DNA of 45,925 nucleotides from an uncultured Lachnospiraceae bacterium (GCA_947648875.1 CANSPM010000031.1:1-45925), one strand, 5' to 3'. Positions 34,360-42,773 are shown, numbered from the stretch's first letter. The notes: generated from the letters alone by a model not told the origin. Program-made: numbers and translations.

Positions 34360-35760
34360 ATGGTAGATTACAGCGATTTCAAACTGTCTAAATTTAACTC
34401 TTTTGTTAAAAACAATGACGGATCAATAATTATATATAACTATTTACACAAACAGTTATGCAAATTTCCGGCAGAATGCCATGACAAGATAGTAGAGATA
34501 TTGAATGCTATGGGAAGTAGCATTAGTCTTTCTTCCAGTGCTTCTGCTGTCTTTGAAGAGTTTGTAAAAAGAAAAATCATTCTGCCTAAAGAGTATGATG
34601 AAGAAGGCGTTTCAAGGTTGAAGTATATCAATGAGATTGCTCGAAACTCGTTGTGTTTTATTATCTATCCTACGATGGCCTGCAATTTTAGGTGTCCGTA
34701 TTGCTACCAAGATCATGAGAATGACAATATGAGCCTGGAGACAGCAAGGGGAATTGTTTCTTATGTTAGAAAGAATATATCCAAATATCGTGAACTGTAT
34801 GTTGCGTGGTTTGGAGGAGAGCCCCTCTTGAGAGTTGATCTGATTCAAAAAATGTCTGAAGAATTTATGAATATATGTTTGAAAAGAAATCGTGTTTATA
34901 ACAGTGCGATTACCACGAATGGCTACCTTCTTAACAGGGACACTTTTGAGATGTTATACAAATATAATGTCAAAAAATTCGCAATTACGGTGGATGGCAT
35001 GCCGGCAGTTCATGACAAGCAAAGAATAACGGCTGACGGCAAAGGCAGTTTTGAGCGTATTATTACAAACTTGTTGGATATTAAGAAAATATCCAGAAAT
35101 ATTAAGTTCGAGATAAATATTCGTTCCAATGTCTCCAGGGAGGGATTAGAGGGATTAGAGCCGTATGTAAAGTACATGAGTGAACGTTTCGCAGATGATG
35201 ACAGATTTTGTTTCAGTTTCAGACCAGTATACGATTGGGGGGGAGATTCCATTGACGAATTTAAAGAACATTTACTGGACAGTTTTTCGGGTTGCAAAAA
35301 CCTCTATAATTTATTGTATACATTTGATTATCCTATGAATTATTTTCAGCATTATGAAGAGATAACCAACAGCGCGGTTTGCTATGCCAGCAGAGAGTAT
35401 ACATATGCTGTCGAGACAGATGGCAGGCTTTCAAAATGTACTTCCGCAAATCGGGACGCAAAGAATTACTTTGTGGGAAATATTGATGAACATGGAAATA
35501 TGAATTTGAATGAAGCCTTGATTGCGCAGTGGGCAACACCTTATAAAGATGTTACGGGATGTAAGGATTGCTTTTTCGAAGCCAGCTGTCATAGTAACTT
35601 TTGTGTACTTGATAAGGTCATAAATAATTCCGAGTCAAAAAAGTGTCCCGGAGGAAAGCTCCACTTAAAAGAGTATATACGTCTTTTGGATAAGAATAAT
35701 AAGTACTACCAGTATATTGAAGAAGTGAAGATTAAGGAGACAAACGATAATGTGTTTTAG
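34360..35760 (+). CDS. Radical SAM-SPASM peptide maturase
   Basis: This 466-residue enzyme has the radical SAM cluster motif CNFRCPYC (C108, C112, C115), the GGEPLL strand at about 152-157 and TTNGYLL. An N-terminal region of about 95 residues could bind the leader (RRE-like, not proven). The C-terminal SPASM domain has seven Cys in the expected order: C341, then G355-x4-C360, then C401-x2-C404-x5-C410-x4-C415 and C429. This should bind two further Fe-S clusters. Such enzymes form thioether or other crosslinks in ribosomal peptides. Its neighbours are a carrier protein and a Cys-rich precursor, so thioether formation on that peptide is the leading idea. GAGGAGG precedes the ATG. Confidence 0.93.
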   Translation: MVDYSDFKLSKFNSFVKNNDGSIIIYNYLHKQLCKFPAECHDKIVEILNAMGSSISLSSSASAVFEEFVKRKIILPKEYDEEGVSRLKYINEIARNSLCFIIYPTMACNFRCPYCYQDHENDNMSLETARGIVSYVRKNISKYRELYVAWFGGEPLLRVDLIQKMSEEFMNICLKRNRVYNSAITTNGYLLNRDTFEMLYKYNVKKFAITVDGMPAVHDKQRITADGKGSFERIITNLLDIKKISRNIKFEINIRSNVSREGLEGLEPYVKYMSERFADDDRFCFSFRPVYDWGGDSIDEFKEHLLDSFSGCKNLYNLLYTFDYPMNYFQHYEEITNSAVCYASREYTYAVETDGRLSKCTSANRDAKNYFVGNIDEHGNMNLNEALIAQWATPYKDVTGCKDCFFEASCHSNFCVLDKVINNSESKKCPGGKLHLKEYIRLLDKNNKYYQYIEEVKIKETNDNVF

Positions 35761-36037
35761 TGAGATTAAAGAAAAACTGCATTATGCATTGCTTAATGAA
35801 GGAATTTTTATTGATGACGATGATATGGATATTGTGGAATACATTCCAGACTCTTTGGCTTTTGTTGCATTAATCGTTCAGATCGAATGCAAATTTAATA
35901 TAGAATTGCCGGATGAAATGTTGAACTGGGAAAGAATGGGGTCTGTCAATAGCTTGAGTCTTTATTTGCAGGACTTGTTGAATAGCGATTCGGAACAACT
36001 AAACATAAGCGAGACCAATAATATTCAAAAATTATAG
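35750..36037 (+). CDS. Acyl-carrier-like protein
   Basis: This 95-residue acidic protein reads IPDSLAFVALIVQIECKFNIELPDE at its centre. This matches the DSL motif and helix II of acyl carrier proteins, with S35 as the predicted phosphopantetheine site. Helices before and after fit the four-helix fold. The start overlaps the radical SAM gene by 11 bases (AAGGAGA upstream), so the two are coupled. No ketosynthase, adenylation or acyltransferase gene is present in the island, so its cargo and partner are unknown. I recall an 'acyl carrier-related' family described in clostridial Cys-rich peptide clusters. Confidence 0.8.
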   Translation: MCFSEIKEKLHYALLNEGIFIDDDDMDIVEYIPDSLAFVALIVQIECKFNIELPDEMLNWERMGSVNSLSLYLQDLLNSDSEQLNISETNNIQKL

Positions 36038-36057
36038 ACGGATGGGAGGTGTATGGA

Positions 36058-36216
36058 ATGAGAGCAGAAAAAACAATGTTAAAGAAATTGGTTAAACCCC
36101 AAAGCAAGGTCAATAAGCAAAAGGTGCGCGCGTATACAACGGAAAGCGGGAACCCGGGTTGCACGCAGTGTCAATCCGGTTGCTATAATTGTGGCTGTAG
36201 AGGAAAATGTACATGA
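36058..36216 (+). CDS. Cys-rich RiPP precursor peptide
   Basis: A 52-residue peptide starts at the ATG at 36058, with GGGAGG 8 bases upstream, 20 bases after the carrier-protein gene. The first 34 residues are a basic, Cys-free leader (MRAEKTMLKKLVKPQSK...ESGNPG). The last 18 are a core of sequence CTQCQSGCYNCGCRGKCT with Cys at 35, 38, 42, 45, 47 and 51. It sits between the radical SAM/carrier genes and the exporter, exactly where a precursor is expected. It has no recognised toxin or zinc-finger identity. The leader has no GG cleavage motif, though NPG stands just before the first Cys. Confidence 0.88.
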   Translation: MRAEKTMLKKLVKPQSKVNKQKVRAYTTESGNPGCTQCQSGCYNCGCRGKCT

Positions 36217-36231
36217 TAATTTTTGCCGATT

Positions 36232-36264
36232 GAAACAATTTTGTTTCGGTGGAAACGATTTTTT
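36232..36264 (+). terminator. Partial terminator with competing hairpins after the precursor gene
   Basis: TTGTTTC (36241-36247) and GAAACGA (36252-36258) form a 7-bp stem around GGTG, followed by six T. The same GTTTC can pair with GAAAC at 36232-36236, giving an exclusive alternative. It would let the precursor be made in excess over the downstream genes. Confidence 0.6.
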
Positions 36265-36354
36265 CTATGCATGTGAGATATGACGATATACCATACGCTA
36301 TATATAGTAGGGTATAAAACAATTTAAGTTTGGTTGTGTCCGGGTTTTATATGG

Positions 36355-36370
36355 CGCATACATGTATGCG
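36355..36370. promoter_or_regulatory. 16-bp perfect palindrome in the precursor-exporter gap
   Basis: CGCATACATGTATGCG is a perfect palindrome without a spacer in the 296-base gap before the first exporter. It could be an operator. The rest of the gap (36265-36512) holds no gene I can support. Confidence 0.45.
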
Positions 36371-36512
36371 GTTTGCTGGACATACTGTGGTTTCCTGTTC
36401 CACATGTTCCTGATTGATAGTATTCTTTGTCCGACAGTGTCAGGCGTTTCTAAAACAGGATATCGACGATTGTCTGCATTATAACATATGAAAGGTACGG
36501 TTGACAGAATAG

Positions 36513-38312
36513 ATGAACTTGATCCATGCTACAATAAAAAGTTTCGATATTGTGTATAGAATTGAAAAGAAAAGGATTTGGCTTACAATATTTGATCTGG
36601 TTGTGAAAATAGTCCACTCTTTTATATTTGGTGTAATATTTTTTAAGTATTTTCTTGACGTATTATTTGAAGAGAAAGATATTAAATTAGCCGTCATACT
36701 CATTTTCCTACAGTTGATATGGCATGTATTTTATTATTCTCATGATCAGTGGTATCAGAATATTTATCTGAAGTGTTCTAATGCCAGGATTAAAGAAAAG
36801 GTATACTCGGGATTGTTTACAAAAACGATTGGTATAGAGATGGCAAGAATTGATTCTCCTGAGTATTATGATGACTTTCGCCTTGTATTACGCCAATCAG
36901 CGGATGCAATGCTCTCTATAACAGATACATTTTTCAAATATATGAAAGATATGATATTACTGTTGCTTAACGGCACTCTTTTCCTTTTTTATGAACCAGT
37001 TTATGTTATTTTTATTGTTTTGAATGTGCTTTGTACATATGTAACAAACTTGGCCTCCAATAAGTATCAGGTGCAAAAAACAGGGGCTTTGAATCCGGTG
37101 CAGCGCAAATATGACTATGTGAAACGTATCTTTTATACAGAAAGCGCAGCGGTGGATCTCAAAACTTCAAAGGTTTATGATGTTATACTGAAGAGCGAGG
37201 ATTCGGCCAATTGTGAAATGCAACAGGTCCTGGATCTGTATAATATCAAACTGTTCAGAGTGGGGGCTCTGGCTGAATTATCACGGAATGTATTTGGGAA
37301 ACTGCCCTATATATTGTTGGGTATAAAGGCAATTCTGACACAACTTTATACCTCTAGCGATATTGCTGTTATCGTTTTGTCCATGGGGAACACAAGGAAT
37401 TCTCTGAATTCTATCATAAGCATATACCCAGAGCTGCAAAAAAGCGGCATATATGTAGAGAAATATCTTAAATACATGAAAAGTGAATCAAAAATACCGG
37501 CAAACAGGGGAGGAAAGCAGCCGAAGGAGGGGGCAAATGCAATAAGAATGAGAGATTTGAGCTTCTCCTATGATGGGGAAAAGGAAGTGCTTTCCCACAT
37601 CAATATGGATATCAGGGCGGGAGAAAAGGTGGCAATTGTAGGGGAGAACGGCGCAGGGAAATCCACGCTGGTAAAGCTATTGCTGCGCCTGTATATTCCA
37701 TGTGAAGGGGTAATTGAGCTGGATGAGGTTCCGGCACAGGCGTATGACTTGAAAGCATATAGGGACAGATTTGGGGTGGCATTCCAGAATACCAGGCTGT
37801 ATTGTGCGACGGTGGCGGAGAATGTATTGATGGACTCCTGTACAGAAGAAGATAGAGAGAGAGTAACGCAGGCGCTTAAATCCAGCGGAATATACAGTCG
37901 CGTAGCGGAGGCGGCGAGGGGGATCGAGACGACGGTCACCAGGGAATTTGACCCGGACGGAATAGAGTTTTCCGGGGGGCAGGCGCAGAAGATTGCGTTG
38001 GCGAGAGTGTTTGCGCGTGACAGCGGCATTGTGATACTGGATGAGCCTTCAGCAGCCCTGGACCCCATGAGCGAGGCGGAGATGTTTGACAATATGCTGA
38101 GAGCAGCAGAGAAAAGGACAGTGGTTATGATCTCACACAGATTGTCGGCATGCAGGGGCGCGGATACGATCTATGTGCTGAATGGGGGGCGGATTGTGGA
38201 ACGGGGAACGCATCAGGAATTGATAGCAGCGGGTGGTATGTATGCCAATATGTGGCAGACACAGGCATCCGGCTATGCGGATTTCCATATAGTTGGGGGA
38301 AAATATACTTAA
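36513..38312 (+). CDS. ABC transporter (membrane and ATPase domains) 1
   Basis: This 599-residue half-transporter has an N-terminal six-helix membrane domain (about residues 10-310) and a C-terminal ATPase domain. Walker A is GENGAGKST near 377-385, the signature is FSGGQAQKIALAR, and Walker B is GIVILDEPSAALD. No C39 peptidase domain is present, so it does not cut the leader itself. By position it exports the Cys-rich product, likely as a pair with the second ABC protein. The ribosome site is weak. The membrane half is AT-rich, and the ATPase half is clearly more GC-rich and identical in DNA to that of the second transporter. Confidence 0.92.
   Translation: MNLIHATIKSFDIVYRIEKKRIWLTIFDLVVKIVHSFIFGVIFFKYFLDVLFEEKDIKLAVILIFLQLIWHVFYYSHDQWYQNIYLKCSNARIKEKVYSGLFTKTIGIEMARIDSPEYYDDFRLVLRQSADAMLSITDTFFKYMKDMILLLLNGTLFLFYEPVYVIFIVLNVLCTYVTNLASNKYQVQKTGALNPVQRKYDYVKRIFYTESAAVDLKTSKVYDVILKSEDSANCEMQQVLDLYNIKLFRVGALAELSRNVFGKLPYILLGIKAILTQLYTSSDIAVIVLSMGNTRNSLNSIISIYPELQKSGIYVEKYLKYMKSESKIPANRGGKQPKEGANAIRMRDLSFSYDGEKEVLSHINMDIRAGEKVAIVGENGAGKSTLVKLLLRLYIPCEGVIELDEVPAQAYDLKAYRDRFGVAFQNTRLYCATVAENVLMDSCTEEDRERVTQALKSSGIYSRVAEAARGIETTVTREFDPDGIEFSGGQAQKIALARVFARDSGIVILDEPSAALDPMSEAEMFDNMLRAAEKRTVVMISHRLSACRGADTIYVLNGGRIVERGTHQELIAAGGMYANMWQTQASGYADFHIVGGKYT
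37508..38283 (+). repeat. Duplicated ATPase-domain block, copy A
   Basis: From 37650 to 38283 the DNA is identical, as far as I can see by eye, to 42060-42693 (offset 4410). From about 37508 to 37649 the two are closely similar with scattered differences. Before and after this block the genes do not align. Confidence 0.93.
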
Positions 38313-38313
38313 T

Positions 38314-40092
38314 ATGAAGAAAATATGTGTTATAGACAGCGGATATCATTCTGAAAACGAGTATATCAAAAAAGAGCTGATCGAAAGAGCAATTACAGTT
38401 CGGCAGAGTGGGGATAACATATTTTCTGTGACAGAGGGTGCAGAGGATAACATTGGGCATGGTACGGCCATCTTGTCCATTTTACAAAATGATAGTGAAA
38501 ATAGATTTATTATTGTTAAAATATTTGATCAAAAACTGGAATGTGATGAGCAACTTTTACTCTACACGTTACGATATATTTATCATTTTATAGAATGTGA
38601 CATAATTAATTTGAGTTTGGGAATAACTTCGTGCGCGATAAAATTGAAGCTATATGACATATGTAAAAAACTAAAAGAAAGAAATACAATTATTACGGCG
38701 GCATTTGATAATTCAGGGATGGTATCTTATCCCGCAGCTTTTTCCTGTGTAATTGGGGTAGATAATGATCCGATTTGCAGGAACCGGAATGAGATGGTCT
38801 GTATAGAAAATTCAATGGTAAATGTGTTTGCTTTTGGGAGGACGCAGAGGATTCCCTGGTTGGCACCCAAATATATTTTTATGTCTGGTTCCAGTCTGTC
38901 CTGTGCATATGTTACAAGGTATCTGGCTTCTTTAAGCGTTGATACAATGGAAGAAGCCATGTTGCAAATACATCGGAAAGCAAACTATATAGAAAAAAAA
39001 GATAATTGCATATATGAAAATACCCAGGCAGATTTTATTGGCAGCATCCAGAAGGCCATAATTTTCCCATACAATAAGGAAATGCATAGTGTTGCAAAAT
39101 TTTACTTCTTACTGCAATTTGAGTTATGCAATGTGTATGATGTAGTAAAATCAGGGAATGTCGGCAGAAAGGTCAAAACCTTTGATGGCGTTAAAGAGTA
39201 TATCGTTCAGGATTGGAGCAAGATAGATTGGGAGGGAGATTTTGATACAATTATTTTAGGACATCTAGAGGAATATAACATGGTCACGAATGAAAATTGG
39301 ACAAAGATAATGTTATCTCTGGGCCAAAAATATAATAAAAGGATTTATTGCTTTGATGATGCATCCGACTTGACGGAAATCCGTGATACCATACAAATAT
39401 GTTGGCCTTACAAATCATTCTTATCTAATAAATTTGGCAAGATTTATGAAATAGCATGTCCTGTATTAGGCATATTTGGGACGGGTTCTAAACAAGGAAA
39501 GTATACGCTTCAATTGCTATTGAGAAAAATGTTTTTGGAGAGAGGATATAAGATTGGCCAAATAGGAAGTGAACCTTCCGCCTTGTTGTTTGGAATGGAC
39601 GATGTATTCCACTTTGGATATAATAAGCACTTTAATTTAGATGGTAAGATTTTTATAGAAGCTATAAATGACAGCTTGCATCAAATTCAGGAAAAAGGCG
39701 TTGATATTATACTGGCAGGCTGCCAATCGGGGACCATCCCCTATGACTTGACCAATATACAATATGCGACATGCCGACAAATAGATTTTCTAACGGGTTT
39801 AAATCCGGACAAAGTTATACTGTGTGTAAATATTTTTGATGAATTAGAGTATATATCCAGAACAATATGCGCTATAGAAGCTCTCGCATCCTGTGATGTT
39901 GTCGCTATCGTTCTGTATCCAATGACCTTTGCCGGGGAGTATGCGATGTCTGGTACGCCGTCCAGAAAAGCGGAAGACAATGAGATTGCACTTAAACTAA
40001 ACGATATTATGTGCCATTGCCGCAAGCCATGTTTTGAACTCGGAGTCAATATGGATGAACTGTTTGAAGTGGTCGTGGATCATTTTACATAA
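38314..40092 (+). CDS. Subtilisin-like protease fused to BioD/DUF1611-like P-loop domain
   Basis: This is a 592-residue two-part protein. Residues 1-210 are a compact S8 protease with all expected sites: D8 (VIDSG), H49 (GHGTA), oxyanion N133 (AAFDNSG) and S194 (SGSSLSCA). It has no signal peptide, so it acts inside the cell. After a linker, residues about 395-590 contain a P-loop GIFGTGSKQGKYTLQ, then GQIGSEPSALLFG and AGCQSG, which resembles the BioD/DUF1611 group of ATP-binding proteins. A leader peptidase with an ATP-dependent partner domain is the simplest reading (inference). I chose the ATG at 38314, next to the exporter stop; a TTG at 38293 is the alternative. It may relate to the 'TIGR04066' peptide-maturation family that I recall. 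Confidence 0.82.
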   Translation: MKKICVIDSGYHSENEYIKKELIERAITVRQSGDNIFSVTEGAEDNIGHGTAILSILQNDSENRFIIVKIFDQKLECDEQLLLYTLRYIYHFIECDIINLSLGITSCAIKLKLYDICKKLKERNTIITAAFDNSGMVSYPAAFSCVIGVDNDPICRNRNEMVCIENSMVNVFAFGRTQRIPWLAPKYIFMSGSSLSCAYVTRYLASLSVDTMEEAMLQIHRKANYIEKKDNCIYENTQADFIGSIQKAIIFPYNKEMHSVAKFYFLLQFELCNVYDVVKSGNVGRKVKTFDGVKEYIVQDWSKIDWEGDFDTIILGHLEEYNMVTNENWTKIMLSLGQKYNKRIYCFDDASDLTEIRDTIQICWPYKSFLSNKFGKIYEIACPVLGIFGTGSKQGKYTLQLLLRKMFLERGYKIGQIGSEPSALLFGMDDVFHFGYNKHFNLDGKIFIEAINDSLHQIQEKGVDIILAGCQSGTIPYDLTNIQYATCRQIDFLTGLNPDKVILCVNIFDELEYISRTICAIEALASCDVVAIVLYPMTFAGEYAMSGTPSRKAEDNEIALKLNDIMCHCRKPCFELGVNMDELFEVVVDHFT

Positions 40093-40112
40093 AGGCAGAG
40101 AAGAAGGAATAG

Positions 40113-40868
40113 ATGGATAAAGAATATAATCAATATCAAATATATCTCAAACAATATTCAGAATTTGTATTTTCAAAAAAAGAGCGGACTGTATATTATA
40201 GAGACCCAAATAATGTGAAGTTTTTAGAGGAACACAAATCCAGAGGTGTATGTCTGTGCGATACATCTATCGGAAATGTGGCAAAGCTGTGCAGATTAAT
40301 CCGATTATTTACAGTGGGCCGCAATGTCACAGTTCTGAATCCATTTATATATAACGGGATTCAACTTATGGGGATGTGTCTTGAAGGTAATAAACTTAAT
40401 TGTGCCGGATGCAGTGTGGTTTTAAACGATATATTGATTACTCAGGGATTCAAGTCAAAATGTATCTGCTGTATTCCCTTTGATCCTCATGATATGGACA
40501 CGCATGTACTTGTCCATGTTTACGATGAAACTGTGAAAAGCTGGTTTGTAGCTGATCCTGCAATGGGGTGTGTGCCGTGTGACAGCTCTGGCAGGGGATT
40601 GGACATTTTGCAATTGAGAGAGTTTCTTGCGCAGGGGAAAGAGCTGTATTTTTATCAATCCGGAATGATTGTCAGGGATTGTGAAAAACGGAAAAACTAC
40701 GCTGAAATGCTGGCAAAAAATATGGTTATGTTCATTGTATTCTTCTCAAGCGGGCTGCATTATTGCATGGAAAAGTCTCGGATGATTATTCCTCTTGGAA
40801 TTACAGACATTTCATCTCTATATTCAGCTTCTGAGAAAACAAACAATAGTTTCTATTTATATTACTAA
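40113..40868 (+). CDS. Transglutaminase-like cysteine protein
   Basis: In this 251-residue protein the central part reads NCAGCSVVLNDILITQGFKS, then DTHVLVHVYDE and SWFVADPAMG. Spacing fits the transglutaminase/papain-like triad: C97 (with G at +15), H131 and D148. N-terminal residues 1-85 and the Cys-rich, hydrophobic C-terminus are not recognised. Members of this fold in peptide clusters act as leader proteases or transferases; which applies here is unknown. AAGGA lies 4 bases before the ATG, and the gene sits 20 bases after the subtilase gene. Confidence 0.65.
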   Translation: MDKEYNQYQIYLKQYSEFVFSKKERTVYYRDPNNVKFLEEHKSRGVCLCDTSIGNVAKLCRLIRLFTVGRNVTVLNPFIYNGIQLMGMCLEGNKLNCAGCSVVLNDILITQGFKSKCICCIPFDPHDMDTHVLVHVYDETVKSWFVADPAMGCVPCDSSGRGLDILQLREFLAQGKELYFYQSGMIVRDCEKRKNYAEMLAKNMVMFIVFFSSGLHYCMEKSRMIIPLGITDISSLYSASEKTNNSFYLYY

Positions 40869-40895
40869 TTATGAACAGTTATATTGGAGGGATCT

Positions 40896-42728
40896 ATGTC
40901 TGTAGGCGATATGAGAAGTGTGTTCAACAACAATATAAAAATAGTAAAGCTAATAAATGAACTGAACAGAGGGCGCGTGTTTATGACTTCTCTGTATTGG
41001 GCTTGTGATATGTGTGAAATCATCATATACAACCTGCTCCTGCTGCCATTCTTATATTATGCAGTAGATCACAGTTTGCCTGTGGAGAATTTCCTGATTA
41101 TAGAATGCTCATTAATAGCCATGGTCATTGCGTGTGATTTTTATCAGACATATTACAATGGAAAATATCTGGAAAAATCAAACCAGAGGATTACACATAC
41201 ATATAATCTGCGGATATTCGACCATATAAGAAAGGATGATCTGGAAAGATTTTGTCATCCGGAATATAAGGATAAGATTATGAGACTTCTGGACCTGGGC
41301 GTATATAATATTACCAGCGCCTTGGATATGCAATGGTGGGGGATATCAGTTATTGTGCTTGGTGCTGCGTATATATACATGCTGGCCAAAATAGACTATT
41401 TCCTGATTATTGTCGCAGTTGTCAGTTCGTTTTTGGCCTTTGTGCTGAATATAAAAATTAATAAAGTTAGTTATCAGATTATGGTAGAAGAAAATGCTAT
41501 TTCCCGGAAACTTGATTATGTGGTCAGGGTACACTCTTTGCGCGATTATTTACAGGATTTGCAAACAACTGGTCTGGGCGCTGTATTTGGAAAAATTTTA
41601 AGTTGCCTGACTTTAGAAATACAAAAAATTGCCAAGACAATCACTGCAAAAATGTCTAAGTACCTGACAGCTAAAAATATTTTGATTTTTATTGTATCTA
41701 CCACTATAACGTGGATCTATTTGGCTGTCAAATATTTGGATCAGGGAACGATTGCGCTCAGTACGGCGGATATAATTGTCTCTCAGACCGTGATGCAGCA
41801 GTTATGTAATATGCTGATGAATATTTCTGATATTGGTCCTGGGCTGCAGAGGAATAGCATTTATGTGGCCGAATACTTTGCATACATAAAAAGTGCCCCA
41901 GATATATCGGCAAACATAGGGGGAAAGCAGCCGAAGGAGGGGGCAAACGGAATAAGAATAAGGGATGTGAGCTTTTCCTATGATGGGGAAAAGGAAGTGC
42001 TTTCCCACATCAGTATGGATATCAAAGCGGGAGAAAAGGTGGCCATTGTAGGGGAGAATGGCGCAGGGAAATCCACGCTGGTAAAGCTATTGCTGCGCCT
42101 GTATATTCCATGTGAAGGGGTAATTGAGCTGGATGAGGTTCCGGCACAGGCGTATGACTTGAAAGCATATAGGGACAGATTTGGGGTGGCATTCCAGAAT
42201 ACCAGGCTGTATTGTGCGACGGTGGCGGAGAATGTATTGATGGACTCCTGTACAGAAGAAGATAGAGAGAGAGTAACGCAGGCGCTTAAATCCAGCGGAA
42301 TATACAGTCGCGTAGCGGAGGCGGCGAGGGGGATCGAGACGACGGTCACCAGGGAATTTGACCCGGACGGAATAGAGTTTTCCGGGGGGCAGGCGCAGAA
42401 GATTGCGTTGGCGAGAGTGTTTGCGCGTGACAGCGGCATTGTGATACTGGATGAGCCTTCAGCAGCCCTGGACCCCATGAGCGAGGCGGAGATGTTTGAC
42501 AATATGCTGAGAGCAGCAGAGAAAAGGACAGTGGTTATGATCTCACACAGATTGTCGGCATGCAGGGGCGCGGATACGATCTATGTGCTGAATGGGGGGC
42601 GGATTGTGGAACGGGGAACGCATCAGGAATTGATAGCAGCGGGTGGTATGTATGCCAATATGTGGCAGACACAGGCATCCGGCTATGCGGATTGCGCCAG
42701 TGAGCAAAGAAGCCCACACACATTATAG
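40896..42728 (+). CDS. ABC transporter (membrane and ATPase domains) 2
   Basis: This 610-residue half-transporter has a six-helix membrane domain (residues about 30-320) unlike that of the first exporter, then an ATPase domain with GENGAGKST, FSGGQAQKIALAR and GIVILDEPSAALD. The ATPase half is nearly identical to the first, so the two probably form a heterodimer with matched ATPase faces. The short tail differs (CASEQRSPHTL). The ATG at 40896 follows GGAGG by 5 bases; an open TTG four codons before overlaps that site. No peptidase domain is present. It is the last gene of the island. Confidence 0.92.
   Translation: MSVGDMRSVFNNNIKIVKLINELNRGRVFMTSLYWACDMCEIIIYNLLLLPFLYYAVDHSLPVENFLIIECSLIAMVIACDFYQTYYNGKYLEKSNQRITHTYNLRIFDHIRKDDLERFCHPEYKDKIMRLLDLGVYNITSALDMQWWGISVIVLGAAYIYMLAKIDYFLIIVAVVSSFLAFVLNIKINKVSYQIMVEENAISRKLDYVVRVHSLRDYLQDLQTTGLGAVFGKILSCLTLEIQKIAKTITAKMSKYLTAKNILIFIVSTTITWIYLAVKYLDQGTIALSTADIIVSQTVMQQLCNMLMNISDIGPGLQRNSIYVAEYFAYIKSAPDISANIGGKQPKEGANGIRIRDVSFSYDGEKEVLSHISMDIKAGEKVAIVGENGAGKSTLVKLLLRLYIPCEGVIELDEVPAQAYDLKAYRDRFGVAFQNTRLYCATVAENVLMDSCTEEDRERVTQALKSSGIYSRVAEAARGIETTVTREFDPDGIEFSGGQAQKIALARVFARDSGIVILDEPSAALDPMSEAEMFDNMLRAAEKRTVVMISHRLSACRGADTIYVLNGGRIVERGTHQELIAAGGMYANMWQTQASGYADCASEQRSPHTL
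41918..42693 (+). repeat. Duplicated ATPase-domain block, copy B
   Basis: This is the counterpart of 37508-38283. The 634-base core 42060-42693 is identical to copy A by inspection, and the first 142 bases differ at scattered sites. Confidence 0.93.
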
Positions 42729-42773
42729 AAATAAAAGCGAATAGCGGACAGGATACCAAGAAAGAAGCATATC

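Noticed and set aside
36351..36413. 20-residue frame with three Cys (MAHTCMRFAGHTVVSCSTCS) after the precursor gene, as a second precursor
   Set aside because: No ribosome site upstream, it overlaps the 16-bp palindrome, and its Cys pattern does not match the first peptide.
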